Shown in pieces: positions 16,493 through 25,130 of a stretch of DNA of 64,000 nt (positions are counted from its first letter, which is position 1; each line of letters begins with the position of its first letter). Origin of the DNA: an uncultured Duncaniella sp. (GTDB lineage Bacteria; Bacteroidota; Bacteroidia; Bacteroidales; Muribaculaceae). The position numbers were made by a program, and so were the translations under genes. Under the pieces are notes generated by a model, which did not search any database, was not told the DNA's origin, and saw nothing but the letters and a program-made list of their open reading frames with translations. Where the stretch lies: the NCBI RefSeq assembly GCF_910577345.1, contig NZ_CAJTMT010000004.1:576-64575 (forward strand), read 5' to 3'.

Positions 16493-17590
16493 CTAAGATT
16501 TAAACAAGCGGGAATCACGGATGGTTTTTTCGAGCCCGGAAGTGAAGTCGGGTTCGCCACGGTCGATGAATTCCACCTTTATAGGCACATAGAAAATTGA
16601 TTTCTTCAGCCTGTGGGGGAAGTAGGGGTTGTTGAGGATACGGACGGCATCCTTTTCAGTGGTGATGATGAATTTGTTTTTACCCTGCAGTTCATCATAG
16701 AGGCGTGCAATCTCCTCCATGTCCGACGACGTGAAGTTGTGGTGGTCGGTGAACCGTTTCAGCTTCACCTTTGCCTTGTGGCGGCGCAGGAAACGGACAA
16801 ATGGCTTCGGGTTGGCCACTCCTGTCACGACGAGAATCGACGTGTCGGCATTCTGATGGTCAAGAGCGGGGATGTCGTGCGCTTCCTCGGGGAAGATGGG
16901 GACGAGGTGACCGTAGTTATAGCGTGAGAAATATAGCTTCTGATAGGGGAATAGCTTGAGATTCTCCTCAAAGATGCGGTAGTCCATTGCCTTCATGTCG
17001 GGCGGACACTTTGTCACCACGACAATGTCGGCACGGTTGAGGGCTCGGGCCGGTTCGCGCAGACGTCCGTATGGGAGGAGCTTGTCCATGAAGACCGGGC
17101 GGTTGTACTCGGTAAGAATCACGGAGGCCGACGGCTTGACATAGCGATGCTGGAAAGCATCGTCGAGTATGATCATGTCGAGCTTCGGGTTGATTTCGCG
17201 CATCTTGCGGATACCCTCTGAACGCTTCTCGCATACGGCCACAGTGATGTCCGGGCCGAACTTGCGGTAAATCTGGTATGACTCATCGCCGATGTCCTCA
17301 GGGCGCGACTGAGGTGTGGCAAGGACGAAACCTTTTGTCGCACGTTTGTAGCCGCGAGACAGGACACCTATATTATACCTCCCGAGGAAGGATTCGACGA
17401 TGTATTCCACATGCGGAGTTTTGCCGGTACCGCCCATTGCGATATTTCCTACCACAACGATGGGGACGTCAAACTCCTGCTGTTTGAGCATACCGTACTC
17501 AAACATCTTGTTGCGCGCGGCAATTCCCACCCCGTAAAGTCGCGAGATGGGATAGAGCAGGAGCATGGATAAGAGTTTGCTACGGGCCAA
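16493..17590 (-). CDS. lpxK: Tetraacyldisaccharide 4'-kinase (lipid A synthesis)
   Basis: A 365-residue inner-membrane-associated kinase. The N-terminal hydrophobic segment LLSMLLLYPISRLYGVG precedes the Walker A motif GNIAMGGTGKTP. Then come SRGYKR, IILDDAFQHRYV and DPLLPYGRLREP-like DKLLPYGRLREP, all typical of LpxK. It adds the 4' phosphate to lipid A precursor. The frame begins with TTG at 17590; an ATG at 17566 would remove 8 residues and keeps all motifs. It lies between sppA and punA. Confidence 0.94.
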   Translation of the reverse strand: MARSKLLSMLLLYPISRLYGVGIAARNKMFEYGMLKQQEFDVPIVVVGNIAMGGTGKTPHVEYIVESFLGRYNIGVLSRGYKRATKGFVLATPQSRPEDIGDESYQIYRKFGPDITVAVCEKRSEGIRKMREINPKLDMIILDDAFQHRYVKPSASVILTEYNRPVFMDKLLPYGRLREPARALNRADIVVVTKCPPDMKAMDYRIFEENLKLFPYQKLYFSRYNYGHLVPIFPEEAHDIPALDHQNADTSILVVTGVANPKPFVRFLRRHKAKVKLKRFTDHHNFTSSDMEEIARLYDELQGKNKFIITTEKDAVRILNNPYFPHRLKKSIFYVPIKVEFIDRGEPDFTSGLEKTIRDSRLFKS

Positions 17591-17702
17591 AATAAAATAT
17601 ATGGAAATTATGAATATTAAAATGAATCGGAGTTTCCCGGAGTGACGGCAATCGCGGCCGGGATTTTTCAGCCACGAAAACCGTGCAAATCAAGGAAAAG
17701 CA

Positions 17703-19484
17703 TCAGAGCGACACTTCCACGAAGTCCATGCGGCACTGGAGGGCCGACATGCCTTTGATGCGGTTGATGGTGTCGTAGAGCGAGGCCATGTCGCCGAGCT
17801 CGTCACGTACAAGCGACGTTTTCAGCTCGTTGCCGGCTTCGATGAGAGGTGCATACCACTTCTGTTTGGGATTGGGGAAGGTGCTGACGGTGTAGGATTC
17901 CACGTTCAGACGCTTTGCCATGTCGGCGAGAGCGGCGTCGAGTCCACCAAGTTCGTCAACGAGACCAAGTTTGAGAGCCTCACGACCATCCCACACGCGG
18001 CCTTCGCCAATCATCTTGATGGAGTCCTGCGAGATGTGACGGCCTTCGGCGCAACGTTTGGTGAAAAGGTCATAGCCGCGCTCGACATAGCTCTGCATTG
18101 CAGCAGCCTGTGCCGGAGTCATCGGATCCATGATAGTGGGGAAGTTTCCGTTGGCATTTGTCTTGACGGTTCCGGTGTTGATTCCGAGTTTGTCGGAGAG
18201 AAGACGGTGGGCGTTGGGAATCATGCCGAAAATACCGATAGAACCTGTGAGGGTAACGGGCTGTGCGAAAATCTTGTCAGCACCGGAGCTGATGTAGTAG
18301 CCTCCGGATGCTGCATAGTCGGCCATTGAGACATAGAAAGGTTTACCGGTGAGTTTCTTGAACTGTTCGAGTGCTTCCCAGATCTGCTCGGATGCGAATG
18401 CGCTTCCGCCGGGGGAGTTGACATACATGATGAGAGCGTCGATGTCGTCGTTTTCGGCAAGTTCAAGAATCTCGGGAACCATGTCTGATGCGACAATTCC
18501 GTCACCGCTGTTATCAGTGATGTCGCCGCAGGCATAGAGCACTGCGATGTTGGCACCCTTGCCGTCGCCAACCTTGTCGAGATCAGCGCTCTTGGCATAA
18601 TCTGCAGTTGAAACATAGGCAATATCCTTGATTTTCTCGCGGTCGGTAAGGTCGGCGAGCTTTTGGTCAAATTCGTGACGGTAGGTGAGGCCATCGACAA
18701 TTTTCTCGGCGATATAGCCTTCTGCAGGTTTGGCAAAAACGAAGTTGTCCGCCCAATCGTTGACTTTAGCGGCGTCCACTCCACGTCCTTCGGCGATAGC
18801 GGAGCTGACAGTCTGCCAGATGTTGTCGAGATAGAGCTGCTGCTGTTCGCGCGAAGGCTCGCTCATGCCGTCGAGGATGAAAGGCTCGACAGCGCTCTTG
18901 TAGGTGCCGACCTTCACCACCTGCACATCCACACCCACTTTCTCAAGAAGCTGATGGAAATAGAGGGTGGTTGCTGCAAGGCCGTGGACATCCACTTCTC
19001 CGATGGGATTTATGAAGAGGCTGTCGGCTGTGGCCGCTGCAATGTAGTAGTCACCTTGTGAGTAAGTGTCGGAATAAGCATAGATCCATTTTTCAGGAGC
19101 ATTTTTCTTGAAATCCTTGAGAGCCTCAACGATTGCCGAGAACTGGGCAAGTCCGGCCTGGGCACCGGCACATTTGAGGTAGATGCCTTCGATGCGGTCG
19201 TCAGAAGCGGCTGCTCTGACCGAACCGGTGATGTCTGACAGGATTTGGTAGTCCGTGTCGTCTCCACGCACCAGATTCATGATGTCGAGGTTGGGCTGAC
19301 GGTCGAGAATCTGACCTGACAAGTCGACTGTAAGGACAGAGCGGTCCTTGATATTAACTGTCGATGAGCCGACGGATGAAGCCATGGCTGCACCGAGAAC
19401 AATGAAAATTCCGATTACGGCAAGCATCAATGAAAACCAGATGCCGGCAAGAGTAGCGAGAAAAGAGATGAAAAATTTCTTCAT
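17703..19484 (-). CDS. sppA: Signal peptide peptidase SppA, 67-kDa type
   Basis: A 593-residue serine protease with one N-terminal membrane helix (about residues 5-35) and two tandem SppA/ClpP-like domains. The second holds the nucleophile region GGYYISSGADKIFA preceded by VNSPGGSAFASEQIWEAL; the first supplies the general-base Lys in VVKVGTYKSAVEPF. It degrades cleaved signal peptides in the membrane. A -7 box TAATTTTG lies at 19535-19528 on the minus strand. It heads the run toward lpxK. Confidence 0.94.
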   Translation of the reverse strand: MKKFFISFLATLAGIWFSLMLAVIGIFIVLGAAMASSVGSSTVNIKDRSVLTVDLSGQILDRQPNLDIMNLVRGDDTDYQILSDITGSVRAAASDDRIEGIYLKCAGAQAGLAQFSAIVEALKDFKKNAPEKWIYAYSDTYSQGDYYIAAATADSLFINPIGEVDVHGLAATTLYFHQLLEKVGVDVQVVKVGTYKSAVEPFILDGMSEPSREQQQLYLDNIWQTVSSAIAEGRGVDAAKVNDWADNFVFAKPAEGYIAEKIVDGLTYRHEFDQKLADLTDREKIKDIAYVSTADYAKSADLDKVGDGKGANIAVLYACGDITDNSGDGIVASDMVPEILELAENDDIDALIMYVNSPGGSAFASEQIWEALEQFKKLTGKPFYVSMADYAASGGYYISSGADKIFAQPVTLTGSIGIFGMIPNAHRLLSDKLGINTGTVKTNANGNFPTIMDPMTPAQAAAMQSYVERGYDLFTKRCAEGRHISQDSIKMIGEGRVWDGREALKLGLVDELGGLDAALADMAKRLNVESYTVSTFPNPKQKWYAPLIEAGNELKTSLVRDELGDMASLYDTINRIKGMSALQCRMDFVEVSL

Positions 19485-19527
19485 TCGTAAACGATTGATG
19501 TGAATGATTGATAACGCTAAAACTCTA

Positions 19528-19535
19528 CAAAATTA
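19528..19535 (-). promoter_or_regulatory. -7 box of sppA
   Basis: TAATTTTG on the minus strand, 43 nt before the sppA ATG. The 380-bp gap to the divergent AraC gene otherwise holds one hairpin (GTTGCC/GGCAAC, about 19671-19690) and a second -7 box. Confidence 0.5.
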
Positions 19536-19783
19536 CGACATCGCGAGGTGAATAACAAATTTTTAGCCGATATTAAATAGGTAAATGGTAAACAAAGTCA
19601 AAAACGATTGCCGATGCCGGTGGAAAAATGCGCGGATGCCTGACGGATTGGTGGCTAATTGACTGTTGCCAAACGGTGAACGGCAACTGTGAAAATTGAT
19701 ACTTTTTTAACATAATTATGTCAAAAATAGTCAAGTTGAGCGTGAAGTGTGCAAATTTTGCTTTCGTAATTAAAATTAATGTA

Positions 19784-19791
19784 TAACTTTG
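19784..19791 (+). promoter_or_regulatory. -7 box of the AraC-family regulator gene
   Basis: TAACTTTG, 75 nt upstream of the ATG at 19867. Confidence 0.55.
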
Positions 19792-19866
19792 CAAAAAAGC
19801 GGTCGGGATATGCGGCTGTGCGGTGTCCGACTGTTCTTACCTTATTGTAATCTAAGTGAATTTGCC

Positions 19867-20742
19867 ATGAATAAGATTATTACCGAAATCACTCCTCTGT
19901 CGGAGAAGGATTGCTTCTACTTGATTGACAGATATAAAGACCGGTTCACATATCCTGTTCACCGTCACGGTGAATATGAGCTGAATTTTGTGTCGAACTG
20001 TGAGGGCGCGAGGAGGGTTGTCGGGGATTCAATCGAAACCCTCGGCCAATATGACCTTGTTCTGATTGGAAACGGCATAGAGCACGGATGGGAACAGCAT
20101 GAGTGTACGAGTGACAAAATACGCGAAATCACGATACAATTTTCACCCGACCTCTTCGGTGAGACACTTCTGGCGAAGACGCAGATGTCGAGCATCCGCC
20201 GTATGCTTGAAATCAGTTCCAACGGTGTGGCTTTCAATTTCGAGGGAATCATGAGGGTCTATCACAAACTCGACAATCTGACCAAGATTGAGTCGGGTTT
20301 CTACCGGATGATTGAACTCATGTCCATACTCCATGAACTTGCGGAGGATGGTCACTACCGCCGTCTGTCAAGTTCATCGTTCGCGTCGCTCAAGCCTGTT
20401 GGCGACAGTCGCCGTGTCCGCAAGGTAAAGGACTACATAAACGCACATTATAAGGAGGAGATACGCCTCAACGAACTGGCCGATCTCGTCGGGATGACTC
20501 CGACGGCATTCAGCCGCTTCTTCAAACTGCGCACCGGACGGTCGATTTCCGACTATGTGATTGACATCCGTCTCGGACATGCCACCCGTCAGCTTGTCGA
20601 CTCCACGACTTCCGTCTCGGAAATCTGCTATGGCTGCGGTTTCAACAATGTCTCGAATTTCAACCGCATCTTCAAAAAGAAAAAAGGGAACTCCCCGAAG
20701 GTGTTCCGCGAAATATATCAGCACCACAAGGTGCTTGTGTGA
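19867..20742 (+). CDS. AraC-family transcriptional regulator of the mannan locus
   Basis: A protein of about 291 residues. The N-terminal cupin-like sensor begins ITPLSEKDCFYLIDRYKDRFTYPVHRHGEYELNFV, and the C-terminal AraC domain has two helix-turn-helix units (RLNELADLVGMTPTAFSRFFKLRTGRS and SVSEICYGCGFNNVSNFNRIFKKKKGNSP). The start MNKIITEIT at 19867 lies downstream of a -7 box. It probably senses a mannan-derived sugar and activates the following enzymes and the SusC operon. A shared 14-bp motif near GH5_7 and susC (23540-23553 and 24926-24939) is a candidate target. Confidence 0.85.
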   Translation: MNKIITEITPLSEKDCFYLIDRYKDRFTYPVHRHGEYELNFVSNCEGARRVVGDSIETLGQYDLVLIGNGIEHGWEQHECTSDKIREITIQFSPDLFGETLLAKTQMSSIRRMLEISSNGVAFNFEGIMRVYHKLDNLTKIESGFYRMIELMSILHELAEDGHYRRLSSSSFASLKPVGDSRRVRKVKDYINAHYKEEIRLNELADLVGMTPTAFSRFFKLRTGRSISDYVIDIRLGHATRQLVDSTTSVSEICYGCGFNNVSNFNRIFKKKKGNSPKVFREIYQHHKVLV

Positions 20743-20796
20743 ACCGACGAAATACAATTCCGCCACAATCATCACATTTTCTTGCCTATATATTCA

Positions 20797-21813
20797 ATGA
20801 AATCACTTTTGCTATCCATTGCATCCGCAATTGCCGTGACCGGCTTCGTTGCGTGCGGGTCAAACGCCCGCCAGACAGAAAATAATTCCGACGCAGATTC
20901 GTCGGCTGTCGCTTTCGTCAAACCTCTCCATGTTGAAGGGACTGCGCTTCTGAACTCGGAGGGCGACACCGTTGTCCTCACCGGACCTTCGCTCGGCTGG
21001 CATTCAAACTGGGGCCGTTTCTACAACGAGGGGACAGTGAAAGCCGTGAAAGAGAAATGGGGTGCCAACATCGTCCGTGCTGCAATCGGTGCCCATCCTT
21101 CGGGTGACTGTGTCAACGGCTACTCTGTCGATTCGGCCAATGCCGTAAATCTTGCTATGAAGGTGATTGATGCTGCGATAGCCAATGACATGTATGTCAT
21201 CTGCGATTGGCATTCCCATGAAAATACTCTTGCCGATGCCAAGAATTTTTTCAGTGTGATTACTGAAAAGTATGGCGATTCCCCCAACGTCCTTTACGAG
21301 ATATGGAACGAACCCCTTGAAATCCAATGGCAGGAAATCAAGGACTATGCTCAGGAGCTTGTGCCAGTAATCCGCAAGAATGCTCCCGGTGCTGTCGTCA
21401 TTGTCGGTACACCCAAGTGGGACCAGGATGTAGATGTGGCTGCCGAATCACCTATAGAAATGCCGAATCTGCTCTATTCGCTCCATTACTATGCCGGAAC
21501 CCACAAGGACTGGAACCGTGAAAAGGCCGAAAAGGCGATTGCCGCCGGACTTCCGCTGATAATATCTGAATGTGGTTCGATGGACCACACCGGCGACGGG
21601 CCGATCGACTATGAGTCGTGGGCCGAGTGGATGGATTTTGCGAATCGCCATAAGCTTTCGGTTCTGATGTGGGATATAGCGGATAAAAACGAAAGTTGCT
21701 CGATGATTTCATCCACGGCTTCTGACAATGGCATGGAATGGACCGAGGATGACCTTAAGGAATGGGCAAAGCTCGCGAGGAAGACTTGCGCGGAGCGGAG
21801 CGCTGCGCGCTAA
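20797..21813 (+). CDS. GH5 (subfamily 2-like) endo-beta-1,4-glucanase/glucomannanase lipoprotein
   Basis: About 338 residues with lipobox TGFVAC (Cys20). The linker GSNARQTENNSDAD lacks an acidic cluster right after Cys, so a periplasmic face is likely. The GH5 barrel has VLYEIWNEP (acid/base Glu172) and LIISECG (nucleophile Glu258); ICDWHSH and GTPKWDQDVD are typical of the subfamily 2 endoglucanases. In a mannan locus it would cut glucose-containing stretches of glucomannan. It starts 54 bp after the regulator gene. The subfamily is from motif memory. Confidence 0.8.
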   Translation: MKSLLLSIASAIAVTGFVACGSNARQTENNSDADSSAVAFVKPLHVEGTALLNSEGDTVVLTGPSLGWHSNWGRFYNEGTVKAVKEKWGANIVRAAIGAHPSGDCVNGYSVDSANAVNLAMKVIDAAIANDMYVICDWHSHENTLADAKNFFSVITEKYGDSPNVLYEIWNEPLEIQWQEIKDYAQELVPVIRKNAPGAVVIVGTPKWDQDVDVAAESPIEMPNLLYSLHYYAGTHKDWNREKAEKAIAAGLPLIISECGSMDHTGDGPIDYESWAEWMDFANRHKLSVLMWDIADKNESCSMISSTASDNGMEWTEDDLKEWAKLARKTCAERSAAR

Positions 21814-21888
21814 GTACTAAGTATTAAGGATAAAGTATTAAGTATTTAAGGACTGCTTCCAAGATATTTTATAATCATAGAGTTTGAC

Positions 21889-23364
21889 ATGGCTATGAAT
21901 AAGAAGTTTTTACCTTTGTTTCTTTTGGCTCTGCCTTTTGGGGTGGAGGGTGTGGAATTGCCGGATATTATCAGTGACAATGCCGTGCTTCAGCAAAATT
22001 CTCAGGCGAAGCTCTGGGGTTGGGCTGAGCCGGGTAAGACTGTGACTGTCACGCCGTCGTGGGGTGACGGGAAGGCCTATACAGCCAAAGCGGATTCGAA
22101 AAACGGAAGATGGGAGGTCAGCGTGGCCACTCCGGCTGCCTCATTTACTCCGCAAAGCATACGGTTTGACGATGGCACAGCTCCCGTGAGCATCGGCAAT
22201 CTCCTCATCGGTGAGGTGTGGTTCTGTTCAGGTCAGTCAAACATGGAGATGCCTTTGCGTGGATTCTGGTGTCAGCCTGTCGAGGGTGCTGCCCAAGCGA
22301 TAGCCTATTCCGGCAAATATCCCGGTATTCGCGTCGCCACTGTGCCTAAGAAGGCAGCCTATACCCCTCAGGAGCGTGTCGAAGGAAAATGGCAACTGTC
22401 AAAGCCTGAAAATGCAGCCGATTTTTCCGCGTTGGCCTACTTCTTCGCCACATCTCTGACCGATATGCTCGATGTCCCGGTCGGGATTATCAGTTGTGCC
22501 TACGGCGGTTCGAAGGTTGAAGGCTGGATGCCCAAGGAAAAACTTGACACCTATACCGGATGGGATATGGCCAAGGAGGAAAATGATCCGGCTATCAACG
22601 AATGGGAGCGCATCGGTGTGATGTATAACGCCATGCTCCGTCCAGTGGTAGGCTATACGGTCAAAGGTTTTCTCTGGAACCAAGGAGAATCCAACGTGGG
22701 TCGTCACAATGAATACCCGTCACATCAGCGCGACATGGTGGAGATCTGGCGCAATGAATGGGGCAATCAGGATTTGCCGTTCTATTTCGTCGAACTTCCC
22801 GGCTGGAAATATGGCGACGGTGAGGAAACAGCGGCAGCCTATTTCCGCGAATGTCAGCACCGTGCTGCAGAAATGATTCCCAACAGCGGGATTGTCTGCA
22901 CAAGCGACCTTGTCTATCCACATGAGCTTGAGGACATCCACGCATCGAAGAAACGAGAGATAGGGGAGAGGCTTGCCTTCATGGCTGCGTCGCGCACCTA
23001 CGGTCTTCCGGGTATTCCTCACACATATCCCTCCTACAAATCCGTGGAACTCAACGGCCCGACTGCACTTCTCCGCTTCAACAATGCCGATGCCGGACTG
23101 AACCCCAACATGAACCTTCCCGGATTTGAGGTGGCCGGTGCCGACAAGGTGTTCTATCCCGCCACTGCCACGGAGGACTGGAATGAACGCACCGTAACCG
23201 TAAGCTCCGATAAGGTCAAGGATATAAAGGCCGTCCGCTATTGTTTCAAGAACTTCGCGGTGGGCCGGATGAAGGATATGTACGGAATGCCTCTGATTCC
23301 GTTCCGCACGGATGATTGGGACGACGCGAAACGCGCCCCGGTCACGGAAAATCCGCAGGATTGA
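21889..23364 (+). CDS. SGNH carbohydrate acetylesterase (sialate O-acetylesterase-like)
   Basis: A 491-residue secreted protein (signal MNKKFLPLFLLALPFGVEG, second ATG at 21895). LPDIISDNAVLQQNSQAKLWGWAEPGKTV is the typical N-terminal beta domain of this family. The esterase motifs are FCSGQSNMEMP (nucleophile Ser), WNQGESN and LEDIHASKK (Asp/His). Despite the family name, sialic acid genes are absent here; the context suggests removal of acetyl groups from acetylated glucomannan. Direct biochemical specificity cannot be read from the sequence. Confidence 0.85.
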   Translation: MAMNKKFLPLFLLALPFGVEGVELPDIISDNAVLQQNSQAKLWGWAEPGKTVTVTPSWGDGKAYTAKADSKNGRWEVSVATPAASFTPQSIRFDDGTAPVSIGNLLIGEVWFCSGQSNMEMPLRGFWCQPVEGAAQAIAYSGKYPGIRVATVPKKAAYTPQERVEGKWQLSKPENAADFSALAYFFATSLTDMLDVPVGIISCAYGGSKVEGWMPKEKLDTYTGWDMAKEENDPAINEWERIGVMYNAMLRPVVGYTVKGFLWNQGESNVGRHNEYPSHQRDMVEIWRNEWGNQDLPFYFVELPGWKYGDGEETAAAYFRECQHRAAEMIPNSGIVCTSDLVYPHELEDIHASKKREIGERLAFMAASRTYGLPGIPHTYPSYKSVELNGPTALLRFNNADAGLNPNMNLPGFEVAGADKVFYPATATEDWNERTVTVSSDKVKDIKAVRYCFKNFAVGRMKDMYGMPLIPFRTDDWDDAKRAPVTENPQD

Positions 23365-23539
23365 TGTGTTGTGGCTCTTCTGCCATTACTTTTGAAGGCT
23401 CTGCATACCGATTTCGATGATTTACTCTTACCATAACGTTTACAATTTCTAAGATAAAACAAATTATTTTCTAACCCAGCTATCCTGTAGCTTTAATTCT
23501 CACTTGTGCAAAGTTAAGCATGGAAAATCCCCTGAAAGG

Positions 23540-23553
23540 TGCGATAATGCAAA
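23540..23553 (+). promoter_or_regulatory. Shared 14-bp motif upstream of the GH5_7 gene
   Basis: TGCGATAATGCAAA, whose exact reverse complement occurs at 24926-24939 upstream of susC. It is a candidate site for the AraC-type regulator. Confidence 0.4.
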
Positions 23554-23579
23554 CTGCAGGATAAAAAATCTCAGTACGC

Positions 23580-24914
23580 ATGAAAACTTACAGACGCATG
23601 ATGTTTGCCGCCGTCTCGGCTATCGCTATAAGTTCCTGTGGTGGCGCGGGAGGTGGCAAGTCATCGACCGACACTGAAAACGGAATGGCTGATTTCGTGA
23701 CTGTCCGCGACGGAGAGTTCCGTCTCGGCGATTCCACCTACCGGTTCATAGGCACAAACTTCTGGTATGGCCCCATCCTCGCATCGGAAGGGCGTGGCGG
23801 TGACCGCCAACGCCTTGCGCGTGAGCTTGATTTCCTGCAGGAACTCGGAGTGAACAATCTGCGTGTGCTTGCGGGCGCAGACGGTGCCGAGGGGCTTGCA
23901 TCGCATGTTGAACCGACCTTGCAGACGGCTCCGGGTGTCTACAACGACACTCTTCTCCGTGGACTTGACTATTTTCTCGCAGACCTTGAAAAACGCGGGA
24001 TGAAAGCCGTCGTCTATCTCAACAACGCCTGGGAATGGAGCGGTGGTTTCTCCACCTATCTTGAGTGGGCCGGAGCGGGGAAAGCCGTCAATCCTGCCGA
24101 TGCCGGTTATCCGGCCTATATGGCCTACGCCTCGAATTTCGTGCGCAACGACTCTGCCCGTGCGCTCGCAGCGAAGCATGTCGAGAATATCGTGACCCGC
24201 GTCAACACCGTCACCGGCAAGCCATACACGGAATCCCCTGCCATAATGGCCTGGCAGATAGCCAACGAGCCGCGTCCCTTCGCCGAAGAGAGTATGCGCC
24301 CCTTCGCAGAGTGGATTGGCGAGACGGCACGTCAGATTAAGAAGCTTGACGGAAACCATCTTGTGTCGGTCGGCAGCGAGGGTTCCTGGGGATGCGAGAA
24401 TTCCATTGAACTGTGGAATGAAATCCATGCGATTCCGGAGGTGGATTATGCCACCATACATATATGGCCCTACAACTGGAGCTGGGTACGTCCGGAGAAT
24501 CTCACCGACAGCGTTGCGAAAGCTATCGCCAACACAGACGCATATATAGGTGAGCATCACAGAAGCCTCGCGGAAGCTCTTGGTGCTACCGGTGGCAAGG
24601 GCGTGTCAAAGCCGATTGTGCTTGAAGAGTTCGGTTATCCGCGCGACGGAATGGCCATTGCTCCCGGCTCGGCGGTCGAGGGGCGCGACAGATACTACCA
24701 ATTCGTATTTGATGAGGTCTGCAAAGGGGGACGATTGGCAGGTGTCAATTTCTGGGCATGGGGCGGTTATGCACAACCCGCTCATGAGAGCTGGCAGCGT
24801 GGCGACGACTATACGGGTGATCCTGCGCAGGAGGCCCAGGGTTTGAACTCGGTTTTCGTATCCGATTCGACCACACTTGATATAATCCGCAAAGGAGTGT
24901 CAAAACTACACTAA
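23580..24914 (+). CDS. GH5 (subfamily 7-like) endo-beta-1,4-mannanase lipoprotein
   Basis: A 444-residue lipoprotein (lipobox AISSC, Cys20, followed by a Gly-rich linker without acidic cluster, suggesting the periplasm). The barrel starts FIGTNFWYGPILAS. WQIANEPRP holds the acid/base Glu230 and VLEEFGYPR the nucleophile Glu350; VVYLNNAWEWSGG is typical of GH5_7 mannanases. It should shorten imported manno-oligosaccharides to mannobiose-sized products. It lies 215 bp after the esterase gene and before the susC promoter. Confidence 0.85.
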   Translation: MKTYRRMMFAAVSAIAISSCGGAGGGKSSTDTENGMADFVTVRDGEFRLGDSTYRFIGTNFWYGPILASEGRGGDRQRLARELDFLQELGVNNLRVLAGADGAEGLASHVEPTLQTAPGVYNDTLLRGLDYFLADLEKRGMKAVVYLNNAWEWSGGFSTYLEWAGAGKAVNPADAGYPAYMAYASNFVRNDSARALAAKHVENIVTRVNTVTGKPYTESPAIMAWQIANEPRPFAEESMRPFAEWIGETARQIKKLDGNHLVSVGSEGSWGCENSIELWNEIHAIPEVDYATIHIWPYNWSWVRPENLTDSVAKAIANTDAYIGEHHRSLAEALGATGGKGVSKPIVLEEFGYPRDGMAIAPGSAVEGRDRYYQFVFDEVCKGGRLAGVNFWAWGGYAQPAHESWQRGDDYTGDPAQEAQGLNSVFVSDSTTLDIIRKGVSKLH

Positions 24915-24925
24915 TTTTAGCATAT

Positions 24926-24939
24926 TTTGCATTATCGCA
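24926..24939 (-). promoter_or_regulatory. Shared 14-bp motif upstream of the second susC
   Basis: Reverse complement of TGCGATAATGCAAA (also at 23540-23553), 63 bp upstream of the susC -7 box. It is embedded in a larger palindromic segment TTTTGCAT...ATGCAAAA (24925-24952). Confidence 0.4.
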
Positions 24940-25002
24940 TCCGGATGCAAAAATATGTCATTAGGTGATAAAAAAGTGTAAGTCTCAATGAAGGCTTTGC
25001 AC

Positions 25003-25010
25003 TACTTTTG
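25003..25010 (+). promoter_or_regulatory. -7 box of the mannan susC operon
   Basis: TACTTTTG fits TAnnTTTG and gives a leader of about 115 nt before the ATG at 25131. No clear -33 box is visible, as is common for activator-dependent promoters. Confidence 0.55.
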
Positions 25011-25056
25011 CCGTATCAGATTCTTGCAGATAAAACAAGGCACATTTCAACAACTG

Positions 25057-25087
25057 TACTGACCCTGAAACTATACTGACCCTGAAA
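25057..25087 (+). repeat. Tandem 14-nt direct repeat in the susC leader
   Basis: TACTGACCCTGAAA at 25057-25070 and 25074-25087, 17 bp apart start to start, between the -7 box and the start codon. Confidence 0.7.
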
Positions 25088-25130
25088 TATAATTACAAGG
25101 AATATTAATCTCTTACCTTAAAATTGCAAT

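Noticed and set aside
23238..23462. Minus-strand frame with a TAACTTTG box upstream (23516-23509)
   Set aside because: The box is a fair match but the product is basic, unrecognisable and overlaps the esterase gene; an antisense RNA remains possible but unsupported.
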